Shown piece after piece: positions 9,192 to 17,928 of a DNA stretch of 64,000 bases. The notes below the pieces were generated by a model. It saw only the letters and a list, made by a program, of their open reading frames with translations, was not told the origin of the DNA and made no database searches. The stretch is from an uncultured Clostridium sp. GTDB lineage: Bacteria > Bacillota > Clostridia > TANB77 > CAG-508. Both the position numbers and the translations under genes were made by a program. The stretch covers positions 23,139 through 87,138 of the forward strand of contig CAOJXR010000002.1 in the NCBI GenBank assembly GCA_948465565.1, read 5' to 3'. Each line of letters starts with the position of its first letter. The first letter of the stretch is position 1.

Positions 9192-9665
9192 TTATTCATC
9201 ACGAGTTATTTGCAACTTATTTAAAATGTTTTCTTCTTTTTCTCTCATAATTTTTCTATCACTTAATTCAATATGGTCATACCCCATTAAATGATAGAAT
9301 CCATGAACTACCATATATGCTAATTCTCTTTCAAAAGAATGTCCATATTCTTCTGCCTGCTCTTTTACTTTCTCTATTGAGATTACAATATCCCCTAAAG
9401 GCTCTGGAATAATTCCTTCGAAGTCTTCTAATTCTTCTTTTTCAAACATTGGAAAAGATAATACATCTGTTGTTTTATTAATTTTTCTATATGTATTATT
9501 TAGCTCTTGAATTTTATCTTTATTAGTTAAAATTATACTCATATACAATTTTGTTTCTAATAAATCCTCTTCTTTAAAGCATTCATATACTACTTTTTCA
9601 ATTATTTCTTCGTATTCTTTTGCTTCATCTATATCTTGAAAATCTATCTGTGTTAAATTCTCCAT
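9192..9665 (-). CDS. ybeY: endoribonuclease YbeY
   Basis: This 157-residue zinc enzyme acts in 16S rRNA maturation and ribosome quality control. The family motif HGFYHLMGYDH gives the three zinc-binding histidines H121, H125 and H131. It lies 12 bases downstream of the unknown gene at 9678, within the ybeY-yqfD-yqfC group. Confidence 0.94.
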   Translation of the reverse strand: MENLTQIDFQDIDEAKEYEEIIEKVVYECFKEEDLLETKLYMSIILTNKDKIQELNNTYRKINKTTDVLSFPMFEKEELEDFEGIIPEPLGDIVISIEKVKEQAEEYGHSFERELAYMVVHGFYHLMGYDHIELSDRKIMREKEENILNKLQITRDE

Positions 9666-9677
9666 CTATTAGCCTTT

Positions 9678-10850
9678 CTATTTCTTTTTGATAAATTTAT
9701 AACTGCTTGTCCTACAATGTGATTTTAATCTTTTCATTACTCCATAAGATATTAATCTATTTTTATAGAATTGTACAATTTCTGCATTATTTTTAACTGA
9801 ATCAATTTCTCTTTTTAAGAATAATATTTCTTTTTCTTTTGCTGTTTCTGCTTTCTGATATTTTTCATAGAACTTTTTATATTTTTCTCTCTCCTCTGTT
9901 CTCTCCCAATATACTTTTGTTGATAATAGTTTTATATTGTAAACTTCAAGTAAGTCTAATAGTAGATTGTAGCTTTCCATTTTAAGTTTTTCATTAGTTT
10001 GTTTTACTATTATTTCTCTAATTTCTTCTAATAGTTTAATATAACATTGCTCTGTTGCAACAAGCGGTAAACTATGAGTAAATATCTGTCTACTTATTCC
10101 TAATAGTAACATATTTTTTTCTACATAATCTTTTTTATCTAATTTGCCTATATCAAATTGGTCTAAACGATGATAATCTCTTCCTATTCTTGCTAATATA
10201 TTAGTAGTGTCGTCTTCTATTTTTAGTGGTAATATTTTGTCTACATATTCTTCTAATGTTTCAAAGATTTTATTGTATACATCTTCTTTACTATTACTGC
10301 TATATTTAGATGTATCAGCAAGCTTAACAGAATAATTTTTCAAAATTCCTTTATAAAAATTATCCATTTGGCTTATATAAAATTCTTTGTACTTTCTTAA
10401 TGTCTTTTCTTTCGAGTTCATTTTTAATGACTCATAATCTAGTTCAATTAAATATTTTTGTTTTCTATATTTGTATTCAATATATTCATTTTCTTTTAAT
10501 ACTGTAATTTTATAATAATCGCCCATTGCTTGTTTTTCAAATTCTGATGCTGTATTATTTTTTACTTTTTTATAAATACTGTCCATTATATATTTATCAA
10601 TTGCTTCTAAATATAATGAATAACTTTCTTGATACTTATCTGTTATTGCTTGTTTTTTGCTATCGTCCTCAATATTGTCTTTAAAATTTGTATTTGCTTC
10701 ATACACTTTAATTAGGTTGTTTCTCTTTAAATTGATTACTAAGCCATTTATTCCTATTTTAGTTGGAATCATTATTTTTGATAATGTGTTACTTAGTTTT
10801 CCAAAAAAGGTCTTGTTTGAATCTACTACTCTTAAACTTCTTTCTCCCAA
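9678..10850 (-). CDS. unrecognised 390-residue protein in the place of phoH
   Basis: I do not recognise this protein. It is highly charged and mostly helical in composition, with Lys/Glu/Tyr-rich stretches and no signal peptide or membrane segment. It contains the segment RNNLIKVYEANTNFKD near residue 45 and ends in a basic tail. Many Firmicutes have phoH between yqfD and ybeY; here this gene takes that position and no P-loop is visible. Spacing to yqfD is 12 bases, so they are likely cotranscribed. A role in sporulation or ribosome maturation would be a guess from context. Confidence 0.6.
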   Translation of the reverse strand: MGERSLRVVDSNKTFFGKLSNTLSKIMIPTKIGINGLVINLKRNNLIKVYEANTNFKDNIEDDSKKQAITDKYQESYSLYLEAIDKYIMDSIYKKVKNNTASEFEKQAMGDYYKITVLKENEYIEYKYRKQKYLIELDYESLKMNSKEKTLRKYKEFYISQMDNFYKGILKNYSVKLADTSKYSSNSKEDVYNKIFETLEEYVDKILPLKIEDDTTNILARIGRDYHRLDQFDIGKLDKKDYVEKNMLLLGISRQIFTHSLPLVATEQCYIKLLEEIREIIVKQTNEKLKMESYNLLLDLLEVYNIKLLSTKVYWERTEEREKYKKFYEKYQKAETAKEKEILFLKREIDSVKNNAEIVQFYKNRLISYGVMKRLKSHCRTSSYKFIKKK

Positions 10851-10862
10851 TTTTTTCTCCTT

Positions 10863-12044
10863 TCATGAAACCAATTTTTCCTCTACCCCTATTTTCTCTA
10901 GTACTTCATAAATTAGTCTAACTTTCATTGCTCCATTTTGTTCTTCAATTATAACATCCTTATTAGCAATTTCTTTATCAGTTAAATTCTCTTTAATTTG
11001 TTCCTCTAATTCAGTCAAAATCTTCTCTTTCAGAGCTTCTGACGTATATTGGCGTTCTACTTCTTTGTATTCATAATTGGTTGATTTTCTGAATTCTATT
11101 GGTAAATAAAAATTGTTAAATAATTTAATTTTTTTATCGATTTTTATTGTATCATATTTTTTAAATTTTGAAAGAGTTTTATAAAAATTTATTTGTTTTT
11201 TATTAAAAATTATTGAATATCTATTTTCTTCTTCTCCAGTTTTTTCATTTTCTGTTTGTATATAACTTTCTGTTTTCTCAGCAGTATACCATACTCGTGC
11301 CTCAATTTCTCCACTTGCGTGCATATATCTTACTCCTGTATATTTTCCTTCCATCCAACCTTCAATTAATTTATCACCTTTTTCAACAACATCTCCTGGT
11401 TTACAGACAGCTGTTCCATTCGTTACGTTTACTTTTGTTATTATTCCTTCTTTGCTTGCTACAATATTACAATACTCATTTTCATCAATTATTTCTGGTT
11501 TTTCGGTTGCTTCTACTATTGTTATCTTAGCGTTTGTTCCTTCTATTTTCATTCCTATCCATGCAATTTTTTCATTTTCTAGTCGTATGCTATCAATTAT
11601 TTTATTCGCATTTACTTTATTTTTTAGAATTCCTTGATATAACCCTAATTTATTTATTTCACTCATTATTTCTTCTTCTGAAATAGTTTGATTTCCTTCT
11701 ATTTCAATGTTCCATATAAAGTTAGATAATGCAAAAATTGAAAATATCAGTATAAAAAATAAAAATATAAAAACTTTTCTGTTTTTATATTTTCTTATTA
11801 TAAATGGTAGTCCTCTTTTTCTTCTTATTTTCATTCTACATTTTGTTTTTCTTACTAATTTTCTAATCCTTTTAAAATCTTCTATAGATATATTTGTGTA
11901 TATTTTACTTTTATTTACTTTTTTTGTTCTCCATAAACGAATTTGCTCTTTTGCGCAAATGTTTAAGAATCTTTCTATAAAAAATCCTTCTAATTCAATT
12001 TGTACATATCCTATAAAAAAGTCTATACCTCTTTTAAAAAACAT
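10863..12044 (-). CDS. yqfD: sporulation protein YqfD
   Basis: YqfD is a membrane protein of the sporulation gene set, made in the mother cell in Bacillus. The basic N-terminal domain is followed by a membrane segment (about 90-110), an extracytoplasmic POTRA-like part with VTNGTAVCKPGDVVEKG, and a charged C terminus. I set the start at the ATG at 12042-12044 because AGGTGA, formed by the last codons of yqfC, lies just upstream. An earlier ATG at 12062 would overlap yqfC without a ribosome binding site. Confidence 0.88.
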   Translation of the reverse strand: MFFKRGIDFFIGYVQIELEGFFIERFLNICAKEQIRLWRTKKVNKSKIYTNISIEDFKRIRKLVRKTKCRMKIRRKRGLPFIIRKYKNRKVFIFLFFILIFSIFALSNFIWNIEIEGNQTISEEEIMSEINKLGLYQGILKNKVNANKIIDSIRLENEKIAWIGMKIEGTNAKITIVEATEKPEIIDENEYCNIVASKEGIITKVNVTNGTAVCKPGDVVEKGDKLIEGWMEGKYTGVRYMHASGEIEARVWYTAEKTESYIQTENEKTGEEENRYSIIFNKKQINFYKTLSKFKKYDTIKIDKKIKLFNNFYLPIEFRKSTNYEYKEVERQYTSEALKEKILTELEEQIKENLTDKEIANKDVIIEEQNGAMKVRLIYEVLEKIGVEEKLVS

Positions 12045-12048
12045 TAAA

Positions 12049-12312
12049 TCACCTACATTCAAAGTCTATATTTTCAATTTTACCTGTTATTTTTACATCG
12101 TCATCTGTAATTTGGTTTAAATTCAGTTCAAACCCATTTATATTTATGTTTCCAATATGTGTGCATATTCTGATAAAAAATTCTTCATATTCTAATATTC
12201 CTTTGTAGTTTTCAATTAGGACCTCGTTGAATCCTAGCATTGTTATTTTAGGAATATCTGTACCTATTTCTCTTGGTAAGTCTAAAATTTCATTAAATTT
12301 ATTTAAATTCAT
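12049..12312 (-). CDS. yqfC: sporulation protein YqfC
   Basis: The 87-residue length and the order yqfC-yqfD match the conserved sporulation pair. The protein shows the YqfC pattern LPREIGTDIPKITMLG followed by IENYKGILEYEE. GAGGTAA lies upstream of the start. Its stop is followed four bases later by the yqfD start. Function is unknown beyond a link to sporulation. Confidence 0.88.
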   Translation of the reverse strand: MNLNKFNEILDLPREIGTDIPKITMLGFNEVLIENYKGILEYEEFFIRICTHIGNININGFELNLNQITDDDVKITGKIENIDFECR

Positions 12313-12375
12313 ATTACATTACCTCACTATGGTAATATATATGTTAAATGATGCTAGATAGAACATAAAAATGTT

Positions 12376-12405
12376 GCCCCCAGATGGCGGGTGCCTTCTG
12401 GGGGC
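12376..12405 (-). terminator. terminator of the cupin-like gene
   Basis: GC-rich 9-bp arms (12376-12384 and 12397-12405) are followed on the minus strand by a short T-rich stretch. It lies 10 bases after the stop of the cupin-like gene. Confidence 0.75.
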
Positions 12406-12415
12406 TTGTTCCACG

Positions 12416-12781
12416 CTAGTCGTGGTACGTTTGCAGGTATGTGGTAAAGCCAATTATGGTCTCACCTGCGTATGTGTTTTTGACTCTTACAGTGGATTCG
12501 TCCTGGAATGTGAGTTCAGCTCCTGGGCCATACGTGTTTCCACGGTACTCGATTTGTCCAGCGAGGACTTTCCAGACTGTTTTCTGGTATTTAACCGTGT
12601 ATGGTCCGATGCTCGCACCTGGGTCAAGAAGCATCTTGCCAGACTCGCACGCTCCGAGCGGAATTTTAATGCCTAGATCGTTATAGATTACTGTTGTTCC
12701 GTCTCCTCCTTTCCAGTGGCGACAAATTGATTTTTGGTACAGACCTGCATTCCAATCTCTTTCTAACATTTCTTTCGTCAT
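12416..12781 (-). CDS. small cupin-like protein of foreign composition
   Basis: This 121-residue protein starts MTKEMLERDWNAG after an ideal AAGGAGGTG site; upstream in-frame ATGs are less likely. The C-terminal half reads like one cupin barrel: a glycine-turn PGASIGPYTV, then KVLAGQIEYRG, then YGPGAELTF. No His-rich metal motif is complete, so catalysis is doubtful and a binding or sensor role is as likely. The base composition is clearly more GC-rich than the neighbours, which points to transfer. It has its own promoter and terminator and is divergent from the Clp/FtsH fusion gene, so the two may work together. Confidence 0.6.
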   Translation of the reverse strand: MTKEMLERDWNAGLYQKSICRHWKGGDGTTVIYNDLGIKIPLGACESGKMLLDPGASIGPYTVKYQKTVWKVLAGQIEYRGNTYGPGAELTFQDESTVRVKNTYAGETIIGFTTYLQTYHD

Positions 12782-12822
12782 AGTTGCCCACCTCCTTATG
12801 CTTAAAAATGTTAGAAAACTTT

Positions 12823-12838
12823 GTACTACTCTTAGTAC
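12823..12838. promoter_or_regulatory. inverted repeat in the cupin gene leader
   Basis: GTACTA and TAGTAC arms (12823-12828 and 12833-12838) flank CTCT, just downstream of the minus-strand -10 box. It could be an operator or a short leader hairpin. Confidence 0.4.
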
Positions 12839-12848
12839 TGATAGTTGG

Positions 12849-12877
12849 ATTATATCATCTTTTTTATTGTAAAGCAA
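12849..12877 (-). promoter_or_regulatory. sigma-A-type promoter of the cupin-like gene
   Basis: On the minus strand TTGCTT (12872-12877), a 17-base spacer and TATAAT (12849-12854) point at the cupin-like gene. Confidence 0.65.
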
Positions 12878-12915
12878 TTAATATTTCTTTTTTCGACAAA
12901 TTCACTATGTTTTGA

Positions 12916-12950
12916 TTGACATAATAGCATTACCGTAATATAATAATGCT
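12916..12950 (+). promoter_or_regulatory. consensus promoter with overlapping palindromes, Clp/FtsH fusion gene
   Basis: TTGACA (12916-12921), a 17-base spacer and TATAAT (12939-12944) form a perfect consensus promoter. Arms AGCATTA (12926-12932) and TAATGCT (12944-12950) flank the -10 box. A second palindrome, ATTAC-C-GTAAT (12929-12939), lies in the spacer. A strong promoter covered by palindromes suggests repression. It is not the CtsR or CIRCE site. Confidence 0.7.
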
Positions 12951-12977
12951 AATTTTATATAAAGGAGGCGAAAGCTT

Positions 12978-15023
12978 ATGTCAGAGCAAGTGTTGCAGCT
13001 GTCTAAGTCTTGCTCCGAGATGCTCCGCAATGTCGTGGAAGAAACTCGGAAGCATAACTTCGATTCTGTAAACATTCCCACCTTGCTGTTTGGGGTAGTT
13101 AATGCAACTACCGATGACGGCGACACCGGACCGCTCCAGGCATATCTCTTTGAGGAGGGCGCTTATCCCAGCGAAGTTGACGATAATTTGTCGTTGCTTA
13201 TCACTGAATATTGCGCCAAACTCCAAGAAGACTACGAGGAGGCTCATTCTACTATTCCTGAGAAAAAGAGTCTCTTCAAGCGAAACTCATCAAAAGGCAA
13301 ATCCAAGAAAAAGTCTGCTCCAAGCAAGAAAAAACACAGCGATGAAGATCCTATCCCTATGAACCCTGACATGCTGGCAACAATTACCTTCACCGATAAT
13401 GAGGGTAAAAAACTCAAAATGGAAGCTAATGCTGATGTCCTTGATGTTGTCACCCAACTTTTTGAGCTTGTTGGTCAGTATCCTGCAGAAAAGGTAGATA
13501 CCTTGCATATCATTGTTGCCATGTTTATGGCTGATAATGAATGGTTTAAAACTTTCTTCAAGCGCGTTGATTTGAACTATCTCGACGCCAAGAAGCATTT
13601 TAAGCCAGAACAAGTTCTCAATCTCAGCAGCATTTCTTTCAACCTTGCGGGCTTTATGCACATTTTCAACCAAAAGCTTGATGCTACAAAGCCCTGCGAA
13701 ATCTTGTGCCGTGATAAGGAGTCTGAACAGCTTTGGAATATCATGCTCAAGAAAAACAAGCGCAATGCTGTAATCGTTGGTGAAGCTGGCGTAGGCAAGA
13801 CTGCTCTGGTTGAAAAAATCACCTATGATATTGAGAGTTGTTCTTGCCCTCCAGAGTTCCAGAAATTCAGAGTTATTTCCCTTGATGTTAACTCTCTGAT
13901 TGCTGGCACTTCTTTCAGAGGTGATGCCGAAAATCGTATCAAGGATATTATTGCTTTCCTTGAAAAGAATAATGATGTCATTCTCTTTATCGACGAGGTA
14001 CACACTATCCTTGGCGCTGGCTCTTGTTTCCAAGGCGAGATGGATTTGGCAAATGCTCTTAAACCCATTCTAGCTCGTGGTGATACTATTGTTATTGGTG
14101 CTACCACAGAAGATGAGTATGAGAAGTACTTCAAAAAAGATGCGGCTCTTTCGCGGCGGTTTGAAAAAGTTGTTGTCAAGGAACCCGCTGCAAAAGATGT
14201 ATACCCTATGATTCGCAATAAAATCGCTGGCTTGTCTGAGTTCCATGGAGTTCAGATTAGCAAAAACATGGTAACTTATGCCATCATGATTGCCAACTGC
14301 TTTGCTTTTGAAAAGAAAAATCCTGATAAAACTCTGGATTTGATTGATAGAGCAATGGTTGCTGCCAAGCGTGCTGGCAAATCGGTTGTAGACCAAGAGT
14401 CCATTCTCAAAAACTTTGGCATCTTTTTTTGCATGTGGGATAAGATGTCTGAGTGTACACGCAAAGAAACCGCATATCATGAGGCTGGGCACTATATCGT
14501 TGGTAAGGCTTCTGAGCATCTTGTCGACCGCACTTGGCTCGCTGTATCTATTATGCCTGCTGAAAACTATCTTGGCGTTACGGTCAGCGAGTTGAATGAA
14601 GATGTTGTTCCTTTTACCAACTACGACTATTTTATCGACGAAATTGCTTTCAACCTTGCTGGCAGAGCTTCTGAGGAAATGTTTACTCAGACATATACTG
14701 CTGGCGCAAGTAGTGACTTGGACCATGCCACACGGCGCGCATTTCAGGTTGTTACTGAGTTTGCTCTTGACGAAGACTCTGAGCATAACCGCATTTTCCT
14801 GAACAGTGCAGACTATCCTATGTTCTCTGAGCGCGGTATCGACATTATCAATGAAAAGGTTGATAAACTTGTCGATAAAGCTTTTGCTCGAGCAAAGGAG
14901 TTGCTTGAGCAAAACAAGGATATCCTTGTTGCGATTGTGGACGCTCTGATGGAAAAGCATATCATGAGTGAGGATGAACTGGATGCCGTTTGGCAGGAGA
15001 CCGTCAAAAAGCGTGAGCCCTGA
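12978..15023 (+). CDS. fusion of a Clp-type AAA+ ATPase to an FtsH-type M41 metallopeptidase
   Basis: This 681-residue protein combines parts of two proteases. Residues 1-75 and about 130-215 look like Clp N-domain repeats joined by a Lys/Ser-rich linker (about 95-120). Residues 245-470 match the first AAA+ module of ClpA/ClpB/ClpC: Walker A GEAGVGKT (K274), pore-like GTSFRGD, Walker B LFIDEVH (D339, E340), arginine finger SRRFE (R393/R394). Residues 495-670 match the FtsH peptidase: zinc motif HEAGH (501-505) and third ligand D580 in GASSDL. There is no membrane segment, no FtsH AAA module and no second Clp module, so it should be a soluble one-gene ATP-dependent protease. It is GC-richer than its surroundings and contains four in-frame CGG codons (R24, R393, R394, R586). 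Confidence 0.85.
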   Translation: MSEQVLQLSKSCSEMLRNVVEETRKHNFDSVNIPTLLFGVVNATTDDGDTGPLQAYLFEEGAYPSEVDDNLSLLITEYCAKLQEDYEEAHSTIPEKKSLFKRNSSKGKSKKKSAPSKKKHSDEDPIPMNPDMLATITFTDNEGKKLKMEANADVLDVVTQLFELVGQYPAEKVDTLHIIVAMFMADNEWFKTFFKRVDLNYLDAKKHFKPEQVLNLSSISFNLAGFMHIFNQKLDATKPCEILCRDKESEQLWNIMLKKNKRNAVIVGEAGVGKTALVEKITYDIESCSCPPEFQKFRVISLDVNSLIAGTSFRGDAENRIKDIIAFLEKNNDVILFIDEVHTILGAGSCFQGEMDLANALKPILARGDTIVIGATTEDEYEKYFKKDAALSRRFEKVVVKEPAAKDVYPMIRNKIAGLSEFHGVQISKNMVTYAIMIANCFAFEKKNPDKTLDLIDRAMVAAKRAGKSVVDQESILKNFGIFFCMWDKMSECTRKETAYHEAGHYIVGKASEHLVDRTWLAVSIMPAENYLGVTVSELNEDVVPFTNYDYFIDEIAFNLAGRASEEMFTQTYTAGASSDLDHATRRAFQVVTEFALDEDSEHNRIFLNSADYPMFSERGIDIINEKVDKLVDKAFARAKELLEQNKDILVAIVDALMEKHIMSEDELDAVWQETVKKREP

Positions 15024-15100
15024 AACATAAGCAAACACACAATAATTTGTTAGCCTAAACCTTTAATATGTATCTATCTTTCTTTTGATTGATAGTACGT

Positions 15101-15138
15101 AAAAGAGAGGCAGGACCTTACGGTTCTGCCTCTCTTTT
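15101..15138 (+). terminator. terminator of the Clp/FtsH fusion gene
   Basis: 17-nt arms (15101-15117 and 15122-15138) with one G-U pair and a 4-nt loop are followed by ATTTTAT. This is a strong intrinsic terminator. Confidence 0.9.
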
Positions 15139-15213
15139 ATTTTATATAAAATACTTTCGATACTATTCGTTTTATACATTTGTACACAAATAAATCTAAA
15201 AAATCACTGATTT

Positions 15214-16122
15214 TTAATTTAATTTTAAACTTCCTACAATATCTTTTATATCTTCAATATTATGTTTTCTCATGTAATTTTCAATTCCATATATTGTTTT
15301 TATGCTTGTATATGGATCAACAAAATTTCCTGCACCAATTGATACTGCACTTGCTCCTGCTATCATAAATTCTATTGCATCTTCTCCTGACATTATTCCC
15401 CCAAGTCCCATTACAGGGATTTTGACACTTCGTGCAATTTGATGAACACATCTTACTGCTACTGGCTTTATTGCTGGTCCTGATAGTCCACCTGTGTTAT
15501 TGGCTAAAATAGGAGTTCTTTTATCAATATCAATTTTCATTCCAAGTAATGTATTTATTGCTGATATTGCATCAGCGCCCCCATCTTCTGCTCCTTTAGC
15601 TGGAGCTGTTATATCTGTTACATTTGGTGTTAATTTTACAATTAGTGGTTTATCTAACACTTTTCTTACTTGACTGGTTACATTTTTTACACCTTCATAC
15701 GTTGTTCCAAATGCCAAACAGCCTGCTTTTACATTTGGACAAGACAGATTTATTTCAACACCATCTATTGGTAATGTGTTTAATATTTTACAAAGTTCAA
15801 CATATTCTTCTATTGTACTTCCACATGCATTTACAATTATTTTTGTATTAAAAGTTTTTAGGAATGGTAAATCATATTGTGCAAAATATTCAACTCCTGG
15901 ATTTTGAAGTCCTATTGAATTTAACATTCCACTTGCAGTTTCACATATACGTGGTGGCTTATTTCCTGCTTTTGGTTTTAGTGAAGTACCTTTTGTTATA
16001 ATTGCTCCTAATTTATTTAAGTCTATAAAATCTTGAAATTCTCTTCCATATCCAAATGTTCCTGATGCTACTGTTACTGGATTTTTCATTTCAATTCCAG
16101 CAAAATTTATATTAGTATTCAT
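15214..16122 (-). CDS. pyrD: dihydroorotate dehydrogenase B, catalytic subunit
   Basis: PyrD type 1B (302 residues) oxidises dihydroorotate to orotate with FMN and passes electrons to PyrK and NAD+. The protein shows the FMN-binding start VASGTFGYGREF, the substrate motif NSIGLQNPG, and NLSCPNVKAGC with Cys135 as the expected catalytic base. The end has GLGGIMSGEDAIEFMIAGA. It is the last gene of the operon pyrC-pyrF-pyrK-pyrD. Confidence 0.96.
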   Translation of the reverse strand: MNTNINFAGIEMKNPVTVASGTFGYGREFQDFIDLNKLGAIITKGTSLKPKAGNKPPRICETASGMLNSIGLQNPGVEYFAQYDLPFLKTFNTKIIVNACGSTIEEYVELCKILNTLPIDGVEINLSCPNVKAGCLAFGTTYEGVKNVTSQVRKVLDKPLIVKLTPNVTDITAPAKGAEDGGADAISAINTLLGMKIDIDKRTPILANNTGGLSGPAIKPVAVRCVHQIARSVKIPVMGLGGIMSGEDAIEFMIAGASAVSIGAGNFVDPYTSIKTIYGIENYMRKHNIEDIKDIVGSLKLN

Positions 16123-16167
16123 ACTACCTCCTTACTATTTTTCAAAAATATCATTCGTATTGCATCG

Positions 16168-16941
16168 TTAAAATTCAACGTCTCTAGCCTCAAATACAGG
16201 TCCAGCTTTGCATACATGCCAATATTCTGGTGTTTCTTTTGGACTTTGGGCTGTTTTTACTGCACAACCTAAACATGCACCTAATCCACAACCCATTCTT
16301 TCCTCTAGTGATACTTCGCATTTTATATCATTTTCAATTGCGTATTGCTTTACTGCTCTAAGCATTGGTAACGGTCCGCAAGCCATTATAATATCTGGTT
16401 TTTCATCTTGTTTTAAAAAGTCTATTGCGAAACCTTTTTCTCCATAACTTCCATCATCTGTTGTTATTACAAGTTTGTCTGATACTTTTCTAAATTCATC
16501 TTCTACTGTTACATAATCTTTATTTCTAAAACCTAAATATGTATTTATTTTTGCTTTTCCTTTTAACCTCTTTGCCGCTTCATGTAATGGATATACTCCT
16601 ATACCTCCACCTATTATTGCAACTGTGTTGTATCCATCTGTTGAAAATGTTCCATATCCTAAAGGTCCTAATATGTCTATTTTCTCGCCTATTTGTTTTT
16701 TGCTTAGTGCTTTTGTTCCTTCACCTTTTACTTGAAATATAAACTCTAGTTCATCATTTTCAATATTGAATATACTTATTGGTCTTCTTAAAAATAAACC
16801 GTTTCCATCTGCAACTTTTATTTCTAAAAATTGTCCAGGCTGTGATTGTTTTGCAATATTTTGAGTTTTTACTTTATACCTAAAAATATCATATTGTAAT
16901 TGACTTTTCTCTATCAATTCTGTTTGTTCTTGATATTTCAT
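16168..16941 (-). CDS. pyrK: dihydroorotate dehydrogenase B, electron transfer subunit
   Basis: PyrK (257 residues) carries FAD and a [2Fe-2S] cluster and links PyrD to NAD+. FAD-binding FLRRPISI and a nucleotide-binding GGGIGVYPL are visible. The cluster cysteines lie in ERMGCGLGACLGC and a later HVC. Its position directly upstream of pyrD is the usual one. Confidence 0.95.
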   Translation of the reverse strand: MKYQEQTELIEKSQLQYDIFRYKVKTQNIAKQSQPGQFLEIKVADGNGLFLRRPISIFNIENDELEFIFQVKGEGTKALSKKQIGEKIDILGPLGYGTFSTDGYNTVAIIGGGIGVYPLHEAAKRLKGKAKINTYLGFRNKDYVTVEDEFRKVSDKLVITTDDGSYGEKGFAIDFLKQDEKPDIIMACGPLPMLRAVKQYAIENDIKCEVSLEERMGCGLGACLGCAVKTAQSPKETPEYWHVCKAGPVFEARDVEF

Positions 16942-16973
16942 GTTATTTTCCTCCTTTATATTTTCTCGAATAC

Positions 16974-17915
16974 TTATGCATTAATATAATTTTTTATTGC
17001 ATTATTTAATTCATCTCTCATACGAATTGCTTCTGCCCTTGTGGCTTTGGCATATTCTTCTTCACTAAATTTATCTTTCCATAAATCTGATTTATATGCA
17101 CACATTAAGCTTCTTGTTGCATTTACAATTCCTCCTAGTCCATTTTTGTCAAATCCAAGTGCGATATCGTCCGCTTTTCCACCTTGTGCACCATATCCTG
17201 GAATTAGGAAATAACTATGTGGCATTTGCTGACGTAACCTTTTTAATTGATCTGGATATGTTGCTCCAACGACACTTGAAACTGAGCTATATCCATTTTC
17301 TCCTATAAGTTCATCTCCCCATGTATTTACTAAGCCTGCAACTTCTTCATATACAGTTTTGCCATTTTCAAGTTTTAAATCTTGTAATTCTCCTGAAGAT
17401 TTGTTTGATGTTTTTACTAATACAAAAATTCCTTTATCATACTTTTTACAATCTTCTACAAACGGCATAACGCAGTCTGAGCCCATATATGGATTTACTG
17501 TTGCAAAATCTACATCGAAAATTCCTTCTTCTTTTTCATTTATCATGTTTTTTCCTAAATATGCTTTTGAATATCCACTTGAAGTTGAACCTATGTCCCC
17601 TCTTTTTACATCTGCCATTACAATCATACCCTTTTGTTTGCAATAGTCTATCATTTCTTTATATAACTTAATTCCTTCTATTCCATACATCTCAAAATAT
17701 GCACTTTGCAATTTTACTGCTGGTATGATGTCATATGTTGCATCTATCAAAGCTTTACTATATTCAAGCATTGCTGCGCACATTCCATTTATATCTTTTG
17801 CATATTTATTTCTTACACATTCTGGTACTAATTCATATCTTGTGTCAACACCTATTACTGTTGGATTGTTACATTCTTTTATTTTTTCTATAAGATTGTC
17901 CATTATATTTTTCAT
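16974..17915 (-). CDS. pyrF: orotidine 5'-phosphate decarboxylase, type 2
   Basis: This 313-residue enzyme converts OMP to UMP. The catalytic motif DVKRGDIGST is plain, and the length fits the longer PyrF subfamily 2. The ATG at 17913-17915 follows AAGGAG at a good distance; an in-frame ATG at 17963 lies within pyrC and is less likely. Only 13 bases separate it from pyrC. Confidence 0.94.
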   Translation of the reverse strand: MKNIMDNLIEKIKECNNPTVIGVDTRYELVPECVRNKYAKDINGMCAAMLEYSKALIDATYDIIPAVKLQSAYFEMYGIEGIKLYKEMIDYCKQKGMIVMADVKRGDIGSTSSGYSKAYLGKNMINEKEEGIFDVDFATVNPYMGSDCVMPFVEDCKKYDKGIFVLVKTSNKSSGELQDLKLENGKTVYEEVAGLVNTWGDELIGENGYSSVSSVVGATYPDQLKRLRQQMPHSYFLIPGYGAQGGKADDIALGFDKNGLGGIVNATRSLMCAYKSDLWKDKFSEEEYAKATRAEAIRMRDELNNAIKNYINA

Positions 17916-17928
17916 TGCTTTTATCTCC

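Noticed and set aside
12926..12950. CtsR or HrcA site at the Clp/FtsH promoter
   Set aside because: The palindrome does not match the CtsR heptad repeat or CIRCE; the true CIRCE is at 63220-63246.
12981..15040. Long open frames on the minus strand opposite the Clp/FtsH fusion
   Set aside because: They are antisense shadows of a GC-richer gene, without ribosome binding sites or recognisable domains.
12416..15138. Contamination as the source of the GC-rich segment
   Set aside because: Its promoters and flanks are AT-rich like the host and continuous with both neighbours, so transfer is more likely. Long reads would settle it.
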